A stretch of 64,000 nt of DNA from Tomocerus qinae (lineage: Eukaryota; Arthropoda; Collembola; Entomobryomorpha; Tomoceridae): the NCBI GenBank assembly GCA_020055645.1, contig CM034546.1:29574001-29638000 (forward strand). The letters run 5' to 3'. How positions within the stretch are numbered: the stretch's first letter is position 1; each line of letters starts with the position of its first letter. Positions 1-11,999 of this stretch are shown here, piece after piece. The position numbers and the translations under genes are program-made. The notes under the pieces were generated by a model. It was not told the DNA's origin. It worked only from the letters and a program-made list of their open reading frames with translations, and made no database searches.

Positions 1-3000
1 AGTTTTTTCGTCATCTAGCAGAACATCCGGTAAGCTTCCAGAGGCTGAACTATAATGATTGGAGCCACTTGCAGAATCAGCCTTGCAAATAAACGGATCT
101 CCATTTTCAAAAGTGAAAGGCAAAACTTGAATGTCCAAATTTTTAAGTACAGGAATTTCAATTGGCAGTTCTTCACCTCCAGAATATTCCATATCTGCAC
201 TCATTGAGAAGTCTTCTTTAATATCCGCTGCTTGTTGACTTTGAATTGGAATTTCAGAATTTTCATTTTTGTTATCAATTTCTAAATGCCCCAATAGTTG
301 GCAATTTTTGTCACGGACTTGATTCGAGCACAATTTTTCCCCATTCCTATGCGTTTTTGCTATATGGCGTTTACAATGGCTAAAACTAATGCACTTAATG
401 TTGCAGAATTCGCATTGAAACCTCCGAACACCAAAGTGTACTCCTTCCAGATGCATAACAATGCTATATCGACTAATAAACTGTTTCCCGCAGAACTTGC
501 ACCGATATTGGCCGTCAGCAACTACATACGTAAAAAATAAATTAGATTCAATAGCATATTCTATGTCTTGATCACGTATGGTAAAAAAGCTATACCATTT
601 GGTGCCAGGACCATATTTACTAAGGCTTTCAATAATTTCTACTCACTAACCTAAATGCAATTCAGATGTATAACAAAAAATCAGACGTACCTGTAATATG
701 ATTGTCAATGTTAGGATACGCTTTGACTTCTAAAGCTTTTACACCAAGAGAAGACGACGGATCCATGTTAAGTTTAGGCCTGGTCAACCGTTTGGAAGGA
801 AATTCGTTTTTACCATTTTGCTTTAATTTTTCACGGTGTACATTTCTAACATGGCGTACAACGATATTTCTGACATAGTTTTTATATTGACAAAATTCAC
901 ATTTGAAACGGTGAAATTTCAAATGAGCTACTCTCTGATGAGATACTATTGCAGTTCGACTTTTGTAAATCCCGGAACAAATAGTACACTTCAATGAATT
1001 GCCTTCTTCTGTTAAATACAAACACAAGGCTATATTAATTAACTATTGTAATACGTAATTTATCAACAGAGCATAAGACTGAATCTTAACTAAACAGTTT
1101 GCTAATAAATTGTTTAACGGTAAAAAGTTCGTTAATTTGGCCGTTCACTAAAAAAACTATTTATATTTTAATTTAGACCAATTTCAATAATTTACTCTGT
1201 TCATTGTTTACATCAATTTACTTACTATTAAGAAGGCTCACCACGCCTGCATAAAAACCGCATGGGCCTATCTAAATGCGTGTTAAAAAATGCTTTACAT
1301 CCTACTTTACTCCTCCCGAAGGATAAGGCCGATTTTTATGGGACTTACATTTTTGGAACCCTGGAACACACCAGGGCGGATGGATTTTTAATATCGTTGC
1401 TTTAAATGGTGCAAAAAATCAAAATTGTATGAAAACTAAAACTGATTCACTTTTATTGGAATTTGATTTGTTTAAAGCATATAAAAATTCATCCGCCCTC
1501 GTATGTTCCTCGATAGTCCATGATTTCAAAAATGTAAGTCCCATAAAAATAGGGCGCATTTTGGAGGAATAAAGCCAGAAGTAAAACATGTTTTAACATG
1601 CATTTAGATAGACCCGGTTGCTATGCAGGCTTGCGTGGTGAGCCTCCTCAAATGAAATTTTTGTCAGCTATTGAACTAAAAATAATAGTTTAACTTTCGT
1701 AACTCTCCCAATGTAAAATACCGACATGTGACACTTACTTATGATGGATCCCGGAGGTAGAGGAGGAGGCATTACTTCTTCTACAATTTTGAGCACACCA
1801 TCAGCTGATGTCATTTTTGTGCTGCGAACGGCAAATAATAGTGACAATAGAATATTTATTATTTATAGTAAGTCATTATTATTATCAATATTCAATAGTT
1901 CCAAAAATGAAGTGAACAAACCTTTGTGACTTGGTGATAGATTTTTCAATTTCTGCCGCAATTTGTGCTCGTTCCATTTTATGAGATGATACAATGTGGT
2001 AGGCACAATGGAATCTTTGAAAAAATTGCATGTCACAATATTTGCATTCAAATCTGTTTAAATGTTTGTGTTTAATATTAACATGCGTGTTAGCTGAATT
2101 GTACGAAGTAAAATTAGAACCACAGATTCGGCATAAATATTGATGGCCGTCACCTACGTAAAAAATATATAATTAAAACAGCGTAAAATAAATTCATGAT
2201 TATAAATTATCAAATAAATGCGTACACTGGAAATAATGTTCTATCTCTTCTTCCGTTAGCGGTATCGATCGATCTACTAGTTCCGGATTTAGTACTATTA
2301 TTTCCGCCAATTTTACCAATTTATATATGGAATTTTCACGGGGAGCTCTCCATTTTGGCAATTTTCGAGATCCATAGTCAGCACTATTGATAGGCATACA
2401 ACGTTCATTTATTATTCTGTACAAAAACTTCTGGCTTAGACTACTATAATATGTGTTTAGAGTTAATAACGAGTTAATAACGAGCGACTGTAGATAATAA
2501 ATAATTAACATAAATGCATTTCGATTACTTACGAATCGGTTCTAAAAAGTCGAAGCATTGGAGTAAATTCTGTTAAAATAAAAACATTCCAGAAATTAAT
2601 TAATTATATGTTTATAAGTATATTTTAGCATAATATAATTGCAAATCTTACCTGTAATAGCTATTTTTCGAAAATAATTCGACTTTTGTTTAGTAGATAT
2701 CGAACTGTTTAGAGAACTTTTAGTTTCAACAGTATTTACAGGAGTTGATAGTATTAATTTAGCTTTAAATTTGAGTAATAATTTGTCAAATTGTCTTTGG
2801 GTGTCTTCAAATTTCAGTTGATTAAAATGTAAATCATTTGCTAGGGAACAACACGGGGCACATAACTTTGAAAAGTTCTGATAATCTTTCCATTGATCCC
2901 ACTGACTGACTTTAAGCGATCGCGATAATGAAGCAAAAACTTCTGAAGAGATTTGAACTCCATCGTTCTCGAAATATTTTCGACAAATTAGGCATGGCGC

Positions 3001-4085
3001 ATTTTCTTCTGTTGGCTCAGTTTTGATGATTAATGGTTTTATAAAAGGCTTGTCGGTTTGAATTACAACATCTTCGTTTTTATCGCCATTACGAAGATAA
3101 ATTAATTTGGAATAAAACTTTGTCAGAGAAAGTGGACTTATGGTTTTTGGGCTTCGATGGTATTTATTTACATGTTTCTTGCATTGACTTATTGAAGGAT
3201 ATTTTACGTGACAGTACTTGCACTTATACCGTTTTATCTTTCTATGAACAAGATCAATGTGGCTGGAAATGTATCTACAGTCTGTTATCACAGCGAAACA
3301 AATTTTGCACTTAAATTTTTCCCCAAAATCTAAAAATCAAAATTAGAAGTTTATAAGCAATGAATCTTATTAGTATGGTTAGCAGGTTAACTATTTTTTA
3401 TAGTCATTTGTCTCCACATTATTACTCACCAATAAAATAATTGTATCGTTCCTCCCTTGACGTAAGAACAACTTCTTTGGTTTCACAAAGATCCATAATA
3501 CAATGATCGTGTCCATCAGTGTCAGTCTTCTTCTGCTTATCCAATCTGGACAAAGAAACATGAGGGTTCATATCTGAATAAATGACAAGAAATAAACATG
3601 TTAGTAGTTGATTGTGTAATGCAAAAATGCAAATACTGGTTTTAAAATTTTTTTACTATTATTGTACCTCTAACTGCACAGCTTCGATAATACTGAAATT
3701 TCGTGGTAGCAGGAACGTCGTCAGAAGAAAGTAAATTAGAAACTACTGAATCTAAATTTCGATTTTCATCAGACGTTGAACTAAGAATCGCCGTTTTTGC
3801 TTTACCAATACCTTCATTAATTTCGTTTTTAATTATGTTTAAGTCTTCGTCAAAGACAGAGAGTAGAGCTATATCGTCCGCACATGTCGAACAAAAATAG
3901 GGTAAATCAAAATCACCGTCCCATTTCCAACTGTATGCACTGTTGTAAGATTGTTCGTCAATATTTAATATCCCCAAACAACTGTCGAAAAGAATTTTAT
4001 TGTTAAATATTGATGTTGGAATATCATCTTTTTCGATTTCGACTGTTTTTTCACAAATTAAACAGCCACGAATGTTGTTAACCAT
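1..4085 (-). CDS. ZAD-like and C2H2 zinc-finger protein, copy 1 (3' end cut by window)
   Basis: Probable nuclear DNA-binding transcription factor. I read nine exons on the minus strand: 4085-3668, 3573-3430, 3329-2652, 2569-2533, about 2430-2228, 2153-1922, 1821-1739, 1008-691 and 521 to beyond base 1, nearly all with GT/AG borders. Exon 1 opens with a CLIC...CSTC cysteine pair like the insect ZAD. Exon 3 holds two C2H2 fingers and then a second ZAD-like CLIC...CAPC block. Exons 6, 8 and 9 each hold two fingers, giving eight in all. The last exon continues into an acidic, Ser-rich tail. Start: ATG at 4085. Exon 5 is doubtful: it has one extra A compared with the 60-64 kb copy, so its frame depends on the acceptor used. 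A fold-back element sits in the intron at 1232-1649. ZAD roles are known from insects; the target here is unknown. Confidence 0.75.
1232..1649. mobile_element. Fold-back MITE in intron of zinc-finger copy 1
   Basis: About 420 bp with imperfect inverted ends: AGGCTCACCACGC near the left end, and its complement GCGTGGTGAGCCT near the right. A longer inner match runs through the 'catccgccc' and 'cataaaaat' stretches. The paralogous intron near 61760 reads straight through (attaaatgaaa), so that site is empty and the insertion is directly visible. The flanks suggest only a 2-bp (AA) target duplication. No coding sequence was seen. Confidence 0.75.
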
Positions 4086-5575
4086 TTTCAATTTTATTCA
4101 TTTGACTTTTATGTTTCTTAATGTTAAATGTCGTGTCACCAGTTACAAATCACTACTAATACTTGCTGCTTTCTGGTATTAATATTTGTTACCCTATTTA
4201 ATATGAAAAATAGTAGAATGGAGGAGAAATATTAAATTTAATATTATTTGAAAGAATGAAAATTGAAAATAAAAGAACGTCAGGTCAGTCTCAAACATCC
4301 AACTTAACACGGAAAGAAAACCTACTATGACTGACATTCAAAACCTTGCCGGGTCTTCCTTCTAGGATAACCCATACGCAGAGTATAACATTTCAATCCG
4401 TATAAATTGCATTAACCATTCCGTTCTGCTTAAGCCTGCCTGTGGTGCCAATTTTCTGTTATACCTACCTGTGGTGTTAGCTGTTAATGATGAAACCTGG
4501 TCGGAAAGCAAGTAGTGGAGTTGAATAAGTACATGTGAATAAAACCTGGGTAAAACTTAACTAGAGTGTGAATATCATTTTCTGAGCTATCTAATGTCTA
4601 TTTTATTGCGGCGCACAGTGGCACCATAAATGTAATAATTATTTGTTCATTTTTATTTGCGATGCAATGGACAAATGTATTTTGTTACAGTGACGTCTTT
4701 AAAAATAACCTACAACTTTACACTTTCCAAACCAATATTGGTAATTAATAGATACATCAAATGGAATTTAAGGAGGCTGCCGGCTTTCAAAAAGTTTACC
4801 CATTTTTTATTTAGTATTTATAAGCAGAGTAACTTACGAAAACTTATAAGTTATGCGGAAAGAAATTTTAGGTCCTTCAATATCGTGAAGATAAAGATAT
4901 TACAATTTGTGAAGATTGTTTAATAATTTAATAATGACACACATTTATCGTTGATGACGTGTTTGGAAACAAATCGCAATTTTTTATTGAATGATTAATA
5001 AATTATAATTAAATTGACATACACTTACTTTACTAAATGAATTGCTTTTTCTGGTTATAGTTAACATTCAAATATAAATAATAATTTGATGATATTACTA
5101 TTATAAGGGAAGGGATTGGAAGGAATTTTGTATAGGGATCAAGGTATATAGCCAAGTACCTTAGTGAGCTAATTTTATTTTGTTGAACAAGCAAGTGATA
5201 TGTGTGACTTCAGGGTGGAGGCGAGACGGAGGATTATAAAATATGTTCTTAGAATATCCAAGTATACCTAATTTGACTATCAGCACAATCCTATACTATT
5301 TTTTATAACCTGAGTCTGTCTTATCTACAATCATTTTTAAATTAGTAACAGTTATTTATTTTTAATCACAAAATTTAAAACATATACATATATCTTCAGT
5401 GGTAATGCAAATTTGATAAAATAATTGTTAATTAGTTTTAAAAAATAATTAGGGGACCATAACAATAACTTCAGGTTTTAAAAATTTTGTATTACTTCTG
5501 TTTTTACTACTTGGTTCTGGCTATAACAGAATTGATATAAATCAAAATATTATTGGTTATTAAAATTAACTATAA

Positions 5576-5717
5576 CAAGGGTTGCGTTTTGTCGGGATGA
5601 AACTATTACTGTCCATGATGAAAGTAATTTTTTCCACTTTCTGTCCAGTACAAAACTAGTTTTACCCTGACTAAATCTTTTGTCCATACACCTTTCTATC
5701 CGGATACCACAGCACTG
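5576..5717. mobile_element. hAT-like MITE, older than one duplication
   Basis: It starts CAAGGGTTGCGT and ends near CCACAGCACTG. The interior repeats GTCC/GTCCA words and resembles the element at 47482-47632 (ends CAGGGTTG / CAACCCTG). The same insertion is present at 23696-23856 but absent from the middle duplicate. Flanking ATTATAA-like direct repeats are best seen in the 23.7-kb copy. Confidence 0.45.
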
Positions 5718-5903
5718 ATTATTATAACACATTCCCAATGTTTATTCGGCAGGCAATAGGGATAATTGATAAAAATAAAATATGTGCTTATGTATAGACA
5801 ATTCGAATTAATTCCACAATTTATGTTCTGTTTTACAGTAGGTCATTGTGAGGCCCACGTATTCCATCAAAATCACCTTCGAGAGTTGACAATCCAAAAT
5901 AAA

Positions 5904-7400
5904 ATGGCATTGGTTCTACTTTTGGGTCTCGTCATGACAAGTTCGTCAATGGCAGCCATACACAATAAGATTGATGATCGTTTAGCTTCCTCCCTCGCCT
6001 CCCGAGGCTCAGCTAACGTACTCGTATCGTTTAAAGAGCGAACCTCAGTTGCTCTTGCCTCACTCATGGACAATACCTACTCAAGTCGTTCAGAACGTCT
6101 TGACACTGTGACATCTACACTTGAACCTTTTGCAGAGGTCTCCCAAAAACTAGCTCTTGAAGTTTTGTCCGCCCTGTCATTCAAATCTTATAAAATATTC
6201 TGGATCACAAACCAAATCTATCTGCGGGGAGCCAATAAGAAAATCTTGGACGCTCTGGTGGCGGTGGATAACGTTGAAAAAATCTCAGAAGAGTTTACAG
6301 TGCAACTTGATCCGTTGGTTGACTTTGAACTGACAACGGTATTCAACAATGGAACTGTGGAGTGGGGAATCGTGGATATTGGAGCTACTACAGTGTGGAA
6401 ACTTCCGGAAGGTAACCAAGGAGAAGGAGTTGTCGTTGGTTCTATCGACTCTGGAGTCTGGGGCGAGCATCCTGATCTCAAAGGAAACTACGTGGGAGAG
6501 TATGGATGGATGGATGTCACTAGTACTGCTTTCCAATCGCCTATGGATGACTTTGGCCATGGGACCCACACTACAGGCACCATGGTAGGAATAAACGGGA
6601 TAGGAGTTGCTCCAAAGGCAAAATGGATGGCTTGCAAAAGTTTAGACCAAATTGGTTATGGCACTGATGCGAATATGATTGAGTGCGGTCAGTTTATGTT
6701 ATGTCCTACGCTACCCGATGGAAGTTCTAAGAACTGCAGTAAGGCTCCTCGAGTAATCAACAATTCCTGGGGAGACTCCCCAGACCACTCTTACGATAAT
6801 GTCATAAAAGCCTGGCACGCTGCTAATATAATTCCCGTTTTTGCTATTGGTAAGTTTATAGTAATGGTTGTTAACTATATGTATTGAATTTTAAAAAGAC
6901 GGTAATCTAATTTAGGTATGCAATATTTTGACAGGAAACAGCGGACCTGAGTGTAGAACTGCAACCCATCCAGGTAATTCTCAGAATGTTATTGCAGCAG
7001 GCGCCTCCAATCGTGAACATGCAATGGCCAACTTCTCATCCAAGGGACCTTCTATTATAAATGCACAATTAGTGAAACCAGATATTACCGCACCTGGAGT
7101 CGAAATAAATTCAGCCTGGAAACAAGTAGGTCCATATATTTACGCATTGGCATCAGGAACATCCATCCTCATGTTTCTGGAGTTATCGCTCTCCTCCTCT
7201 CAAACAACAAAGATTTGAAATTTCAAGAAATTAGGGACGCTTTGTTGCACACTACAAGCAAGAATGTCACACCGACTGGGTTTAACTGCGGAGGAGTGAA
7301 TGAATCCAGCTATCCCAACTTCGCAGCTGGATTCGGTATTGTCAATGCTACTGCAGCTTTTCAAGCAGTCATCGAAGGCAAAAAATTACTTCTCAGCTAA
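5904..7400 (+). pseudogene. Subtilisin-like serine protease (S8), copy 1, frameshifted at the catalytic Ser
   Basis: Secreted subtilase relative. The chosen start, ATG 5904, gives a hydrophobic signal peptide (MALVLLLGLVM). An upstream acceptor (ttttacag, about 5839) suggests a 5'UTR intron. An inhibitor-I9-like propeptide (ANVLVSF) follows. The catalytic Asp is in SIDSGVWG (GAC 6447), the His in GHGTHTTGT (CAT 6558) and the oxyanion Asn in NNSWG. The intron 6850-6934 has GTAAGT/ACAG borders. The Ser block begins GTS (TCC 7162), but compared with copy 2 (GTS-equivalent then MATPHVSG) seven bases, ggctact, are missing just after it. The frame ends at 7218. The remainder of the domain, ending GFGIVNATAAF, continues in another frame to 7400. 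Otherwise intact, so this is a recent pseudogene, or an assembly error if transcripts show the 7 bases. S8 family membership is confident; the substrate is unknown. Confidence 0.8.
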
Positions 7401-9153
7401 ATTAAACTTTTGTTGTAAGGTTTTTAACCAATTACTTGACACAGTAAATGCCGCAGAGTAGTGTAGTTTCAAAAGTAAAAAAAAAATTCTAAATAATTTC
7501 TCTCTTAAAATTAGAAAGAAAAGTTGTAATCCTTGTTCCATCCCATATTTATGCGAATTTAAGTCTTAGTAAAATTTTCTGTGTCCTAACCTTGTAAATC
7601 CTCACACAAGAAGGTGAAAAACTTCAAAATAATTGGTTTAGAACCAAGATTTTATTCGTCGCAAAATAACATTGTTTGTTTTATTATTATATGTTTTCGT
7701 TTTTAATACATCGTAACTTATTACAAATTAATACAATCTATTTTATTTTAAGTGAAAATATTCCGGCTGGTTATGATTACACACAAACCCTTTGCACGTT
7801 TTTTGATATTAAGTAGCACTATATTAGAACTAGAATCATTTGATGTGTAATTCTAAAAATAGTGGTCCTGGTTACTGCCTGCCGGCAAGACTAAAAGGCC
7901 CCATCTTAGGGTAGGGCGCCCCACCCGACCCATCCTTAGATTAGGTTAGATAATGATAAAGTAGGTTAGGTTAGGTTTTGGGCTAAATGGTTCCTTTAGG
8001 GACGATAAGGAGCCTGGGCACAGAATGCCGCATTACTCGCATAGGTGGCAAAGGCTGTAGACGGTTTCCAAATGAATCTATCCAACTAGCTGCGCTTCGG
8101 TAGTAAATGCTTCCTTAACGAAGACAATCTTGTTTTTAGCTCGAAATTCAAACAAGCCTGGCTATAACATGAAGCCAAGGATAGAATGTATATATATTGT
8201 ATCCTTGGTCGTCTGCTATACCTATAGTCACATTTTCAGGCGTTTATTTGGCAGTGGCACTCTTGGATTTCATAACTTTTTATAGGTCCAACTATATCAT
8301 AACTATACATTATCTATCCGATTCAATTGTCAAAATTTATGTAATTGAGAAGTACGTTGCCATTACGGTGGCACAAATTTAAAAACGATTAAAAAAAATT
8401 AAATCTACGATTTATTCAAAATAGCTTTATAAGCAAGAATGGTGGCCTATATACCTAAAAATTTTATTAAGCAATAATAACATGAATTTTCTTAAGCAGT
8501 AATTTTATAATTAAAAAAATCCGAATTTCTTTTAGGCGGGTTTTCCATTGTCTGAGTGCTTTCAAAACTGAAATACTTTGTCAATGTAACTAGCTATATA
8601 GTAGCATTAAATATCGTAATTTTTAATTATGTCTGTGACATGTGACAGTTCGCCCCGTCCCCATTAGAGGTGGATCTAGTCTGATAGTGTTCCGTTGTGA
8701 TTGCGAGAAATGAAGTTTCCATAACATTGAAATGAAAAAGAAATATATTTTTTGGTACTATGTAGCTTTCATCTATGAATGTCTGTCAAATCATTCATGT
8801 ATTAAAATAAAATAATTAGTTTAATTAACATAAATATATGGGATAATTAATATGAAGCTGTTAATTAAAGTACCGGGGTAGTCTAAACCTAAACAACGAG
8901 GACAATTAAAATAATGGAGCTAATTAAAAAAGCAGGGCTGATTATAGAAGTAAGTTGGACTAAAACACATTGGCTGGTGGCACATTCAAAATGTACACAT
9001 TTTCAATAAAAAAATAGTTTACCACTTCATCCCGCTCTGCATATTTTCTATTTATGAATGGACTTAGCTTTTCTATTTAAGACGTAAAACATTCTTAACC
9101 CCTATTAGCTTAAAACCATAATCTATGAGTAATTTATCAAAAATAGAGCTTCA

Positions 9154-9198
9154 TTTTTTTATCTGTTCGCAAAATCCGTTTGCGAACAGATAAAAAAA
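9154..9198. repeat. Perfect 20-bp hairpin
   Basis: Arms tttttttatctgttcgcaaa and its exact complement are separated by a 5-base loop, atccg. The hairpin sits 3' of the receptor-like gene (minus strand). It could be a MITE core or a transcript-end structure. Confidence 0.7.
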
Positions 9199-9258
9199 TT
9201 TCCACTCAAATCCGTCCACAACTCCCGGAATAAATCAACTAAGAAGTTAGAAAGGTGG

Positions 9259-9312
9259 CATTTTCGAAAAATCCGCCGTAACTTTCAAACGGCGGATTTT
9301 CGAGAAAAATGC
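9259..9312. repeat. Second hairpin (arms about 21 bp, near-perfect)
   Basis: Left arm contains cgaaaaatccgccgt; the right arm acggcggattttcg pairs with it around a short loop. It lies 60 bp from the perfect hairpin at 9154-9198. Confidence 0.6.
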
Positions 9313-9382
9313 ATGTTGTTATTTCAAGTTCATATGAAGTCCACCAATCGAAATCTTTATTTTAGGTACTGCTTTGCAAACC

Positions 9383-11997
9383 TTAATGGTGTCTTTGACG
9401 TTTGAATTGTTTCTTCTTTGGAATGATCAACAGCCTTTTTGATTGAAAAAGTATAGATGTTTGGCTGTATAAATATGACACGACTTTATATAATGCAAGA
9501 TATAGACGTTTTGGGTTAAATTTGTTTTTGTTTTCTAATAAAAATGCCATCCAAAAGGGAATTCCACCTCCAAGGAAAACATAAAAGACGACTGCTATGT
9601 TGGAATTCGCGAATGTCAAAGGCCGCACATCGTCATTTAAAAGGCAACGCCGACATTGTCTAAAATTCTCTTTCTTGGCCCTTTGAAAATATGATTCCCA
9701 TTTATGATACATTCCACTTTGATCGATGTGAAGTAACCTGGTTTTAGAAAATGACTTTACTAATTTCGAATGTTTGGAGTCCAAGCGCAATCTCTTGGTT
9801 ATTCTAAGAATTGCATTCTCGGGTTTTCCAAAATAGAGTTTTCGCCGTGGATGGGGTACTGTTTCAGGATTCCAGTTTGAATCATTAACAAACCAGTGGA
9901 GATTGTTCTCTTTGTCAATGTAGATTGAATTGTTGCACTTAGCAATGAATTGTTGCGGAGTGACGAAAGGAAAATTAGGGTTTATTATGTGTCTGTGAAA
10001 AATAGTTTCGTTTAATTTTGACAATTTCGAAAATTGTTTGGAAATATTTTGATGGCCCCCAAATGACAGTGCACAGTGTACGTTCCAATCCAAATCATCA
10101 GCAAAGAGCATTTTCTCTCTCAAAAATGTCCGTTTAAACTTGTATTTCAGTCTTCTTGACACCATGACAATCTTTTGTGCAATTTCCGTGTCGCTGTTAT
10201 ATTCTGCTTTTTTATTTTTTTTAAATTTGATAAACAATGCTTAAATAATTGGTCAGCAATATACAGGGTCAGGGTCATACGTGAATTAAGCAACTCCATA
10301 TAACATTTAAAATCTGAAGGTAATTGAGATATTCTCTTCTTTGTTAATAGCAATTTACCATTCGAAGAATGATATGTTGTAAGTCCGGTAGAAACAATAT
10401 GCTTATGATCAATTAGATCAAATATGGATTCTATTCTTTGTACAGGTGGCTCACTAATTACATCTGTGATAACAATTCCCTTGTAACCGTTAGTTATAAC
10501 GATAAACATTAACAAAAGTGGGCCAGTTATAAGTTTTAACCAAATTAACTTTTTGTACTTTCTGGGAAGGGAATAGCTCACTTCCAACAAATATGCATAA
10601 ACAATTAGAGGAAATACTAAGAACAAGTTACCCTTTAAATGGAGACAGGTTAAAATAAAAGAAATAACAGAGAGTGTCGTCGTAAGTAGACAAATCCAGG
10701 TCATCAAATCAAAAGGACGTGTAAAAGTTCTGAAATTTTCGGTGTCTTGTTTAAGAATGCTGCACGAAATGAAGTTATAACCTTCTTCTGATGTTGGAAT
10801 GTATACAGGTGATAAATCTACTGCATCTATTCTATTGATATCGAAACCTAAGACTTCGTTTGCTGTTATTTTCAATTTTTGAAATTTCATATCGTATTGA
10901 TTGTCATCGAGGGACAAAATTATTAAATTTTTGTGATTACGTTTATGTATGCACGAACCTTTATACTTTAACGTAGCATTAGGAATATTGTCCAACAATA
11001 GCGAACCTAAGGCCAATACCATTGATTGTTTGGATTTTGCTTGAGCCCTCTGTATTGGTAGGTTACAAAACTTTTCACCATATTTGACATGTCTGCGCCC
11101 GAAATTAATTTCTGCAGCAACAAATATCATTGGCATATACATTTTCATTATATTAAGTTGCCATTTCACACTCGGGACGATGGAATGAGTTACAATACGA
11201 TTGGTTTTAGTACTTTTAGTATTATAATTGGCATTGGGAAAATATAACACTCGTAAAAAATTCGACTTTCTACACAATCTGCAAATTAAATAACAGAAAT
11301 TGTCCCTTTCTGTTGCATGTAGATAAAATTTTTTCAATTCAATATCTTTTAAATAAGTACTACCAAATAAAATAATTTGCAACAATCCCTCCTTTTTAAT
11401 AACATTCCAAATTTTAGATAATACCATGGAAGACTTCCGCCGAAAATCGTTTGGATTTAATAAAATATGTACCATGGAATAGTCCTCTGTGTTATAAGCA
11501 CTTTTTTCTGGGTAAACTACAGAATTGTCACCGGCGTTTGGAAAGGGAGAAACAAGATTTCTAGAAACGTACATTGCGAAAAATATTTGTAAGTCATCCG
11601 AGACATTCAAATTGACGACAATATGTGAGAGACAGTTAAACCGAGAGAAGATATATGGAGGGACAAATACCTGCTTTTTCATAAAGACACTTTTAACATC
11701 GCAGTTGACACTGAAATTGGCTTTACATGTCTCCAGTCTCTCTGAAAACTTTTGTTCCAGTAAATCAAATCTTGTCACTGCAAATGGAATTTTGATCTTA
11801 GACAGTTCTTCTAAATACTTTGTGGTTGTTGCTTGATTGTAGGTCAATTTGTTAAAAATTATATTTATGTAACAATCGTGATCTATATTAACTATTTGTT
11901 TTAATTTTGTTGGACTACTTGAAATAGCATCCGGAAAGGTAATTATTGTTACCAAGAGGATGAGGTTGTAAAGTAGCTCAATTAGTGGAAGAAACAT
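9383..11997 (-). CDS. Ionotropic-receptor-like membrane protein, one -1 frameshift
   Basis: Probably a divergent ligand-gated channel (arthropod IR/iGluR type) at the plasma membrane of sensory cells. The start ATG at 11997 gives a signal-peptide-like N-terminus (MFLPLIELLYNLILLVTI). A long extracellular region of about 390 residues with scattered Cys follows. Then come hydrophobic segments near residues 435-455 (TWICLLTTTLSVISF), 460-475 (LVFPLIVYAYLLE) and 490-510 (ITGPLLLMFIVITNGYKG), an S2-like extracellular half, and a last membrane segment near the C-terminus (NIAVVFYVFLGGGIPFW). Size and order fit IRs. No intron was seen. The frame breaks near 10215: the first frame stops at 10147, while the true continuation is the -1 frame running to 9383. 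The break lies in TTTAAAAAAAA, which contains a T-TTA-AAA slippery heptamer in the correct phase. Either a 1-base indel (pseudogene or assembly) or real slippage is possible. The combined product would be about 870 residues. Confidence 0.55.
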
Positions 11998-11999
11998 TT

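Larger units (their letters stand above)
4640..7900 (+). repeat. Segmental duplication unit 1 (protease-bearing)
   Basis: Sequence from about 4640 (shared motif 'tttatttgcgatgcaatgg') through the protease and its 3' flank recurs at 22.03-24.72 kb, and from about 4970 onward at 17.6-21.3 kb. The shared 2-kb upstream tract shows that whole genomic segments were duplicated, not retrocopies. The protease intron is retained too. Confidence 0.75.

Noticed and set aside
298-540. Plus-strand open frames opposite the zinc-finger exons (also 60737-61281 and 63215-63565)
   Set aside because: Antisense of C2H2 coding exons; the minus strand has splice sites and fingers.
6218-6569. Open frames antisense to the protease (also at 19325-20022 and 24250-24498)
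   Set aside because: Conserved among copies only because the sense strand is; they are shadows of the S8 coding strand.
7910-7990. GC-richer tract with aggttaggtt words, telomere-like
   Set aside because: Only two or three TTAGG-type units; far too short for an interstitial telomere array.
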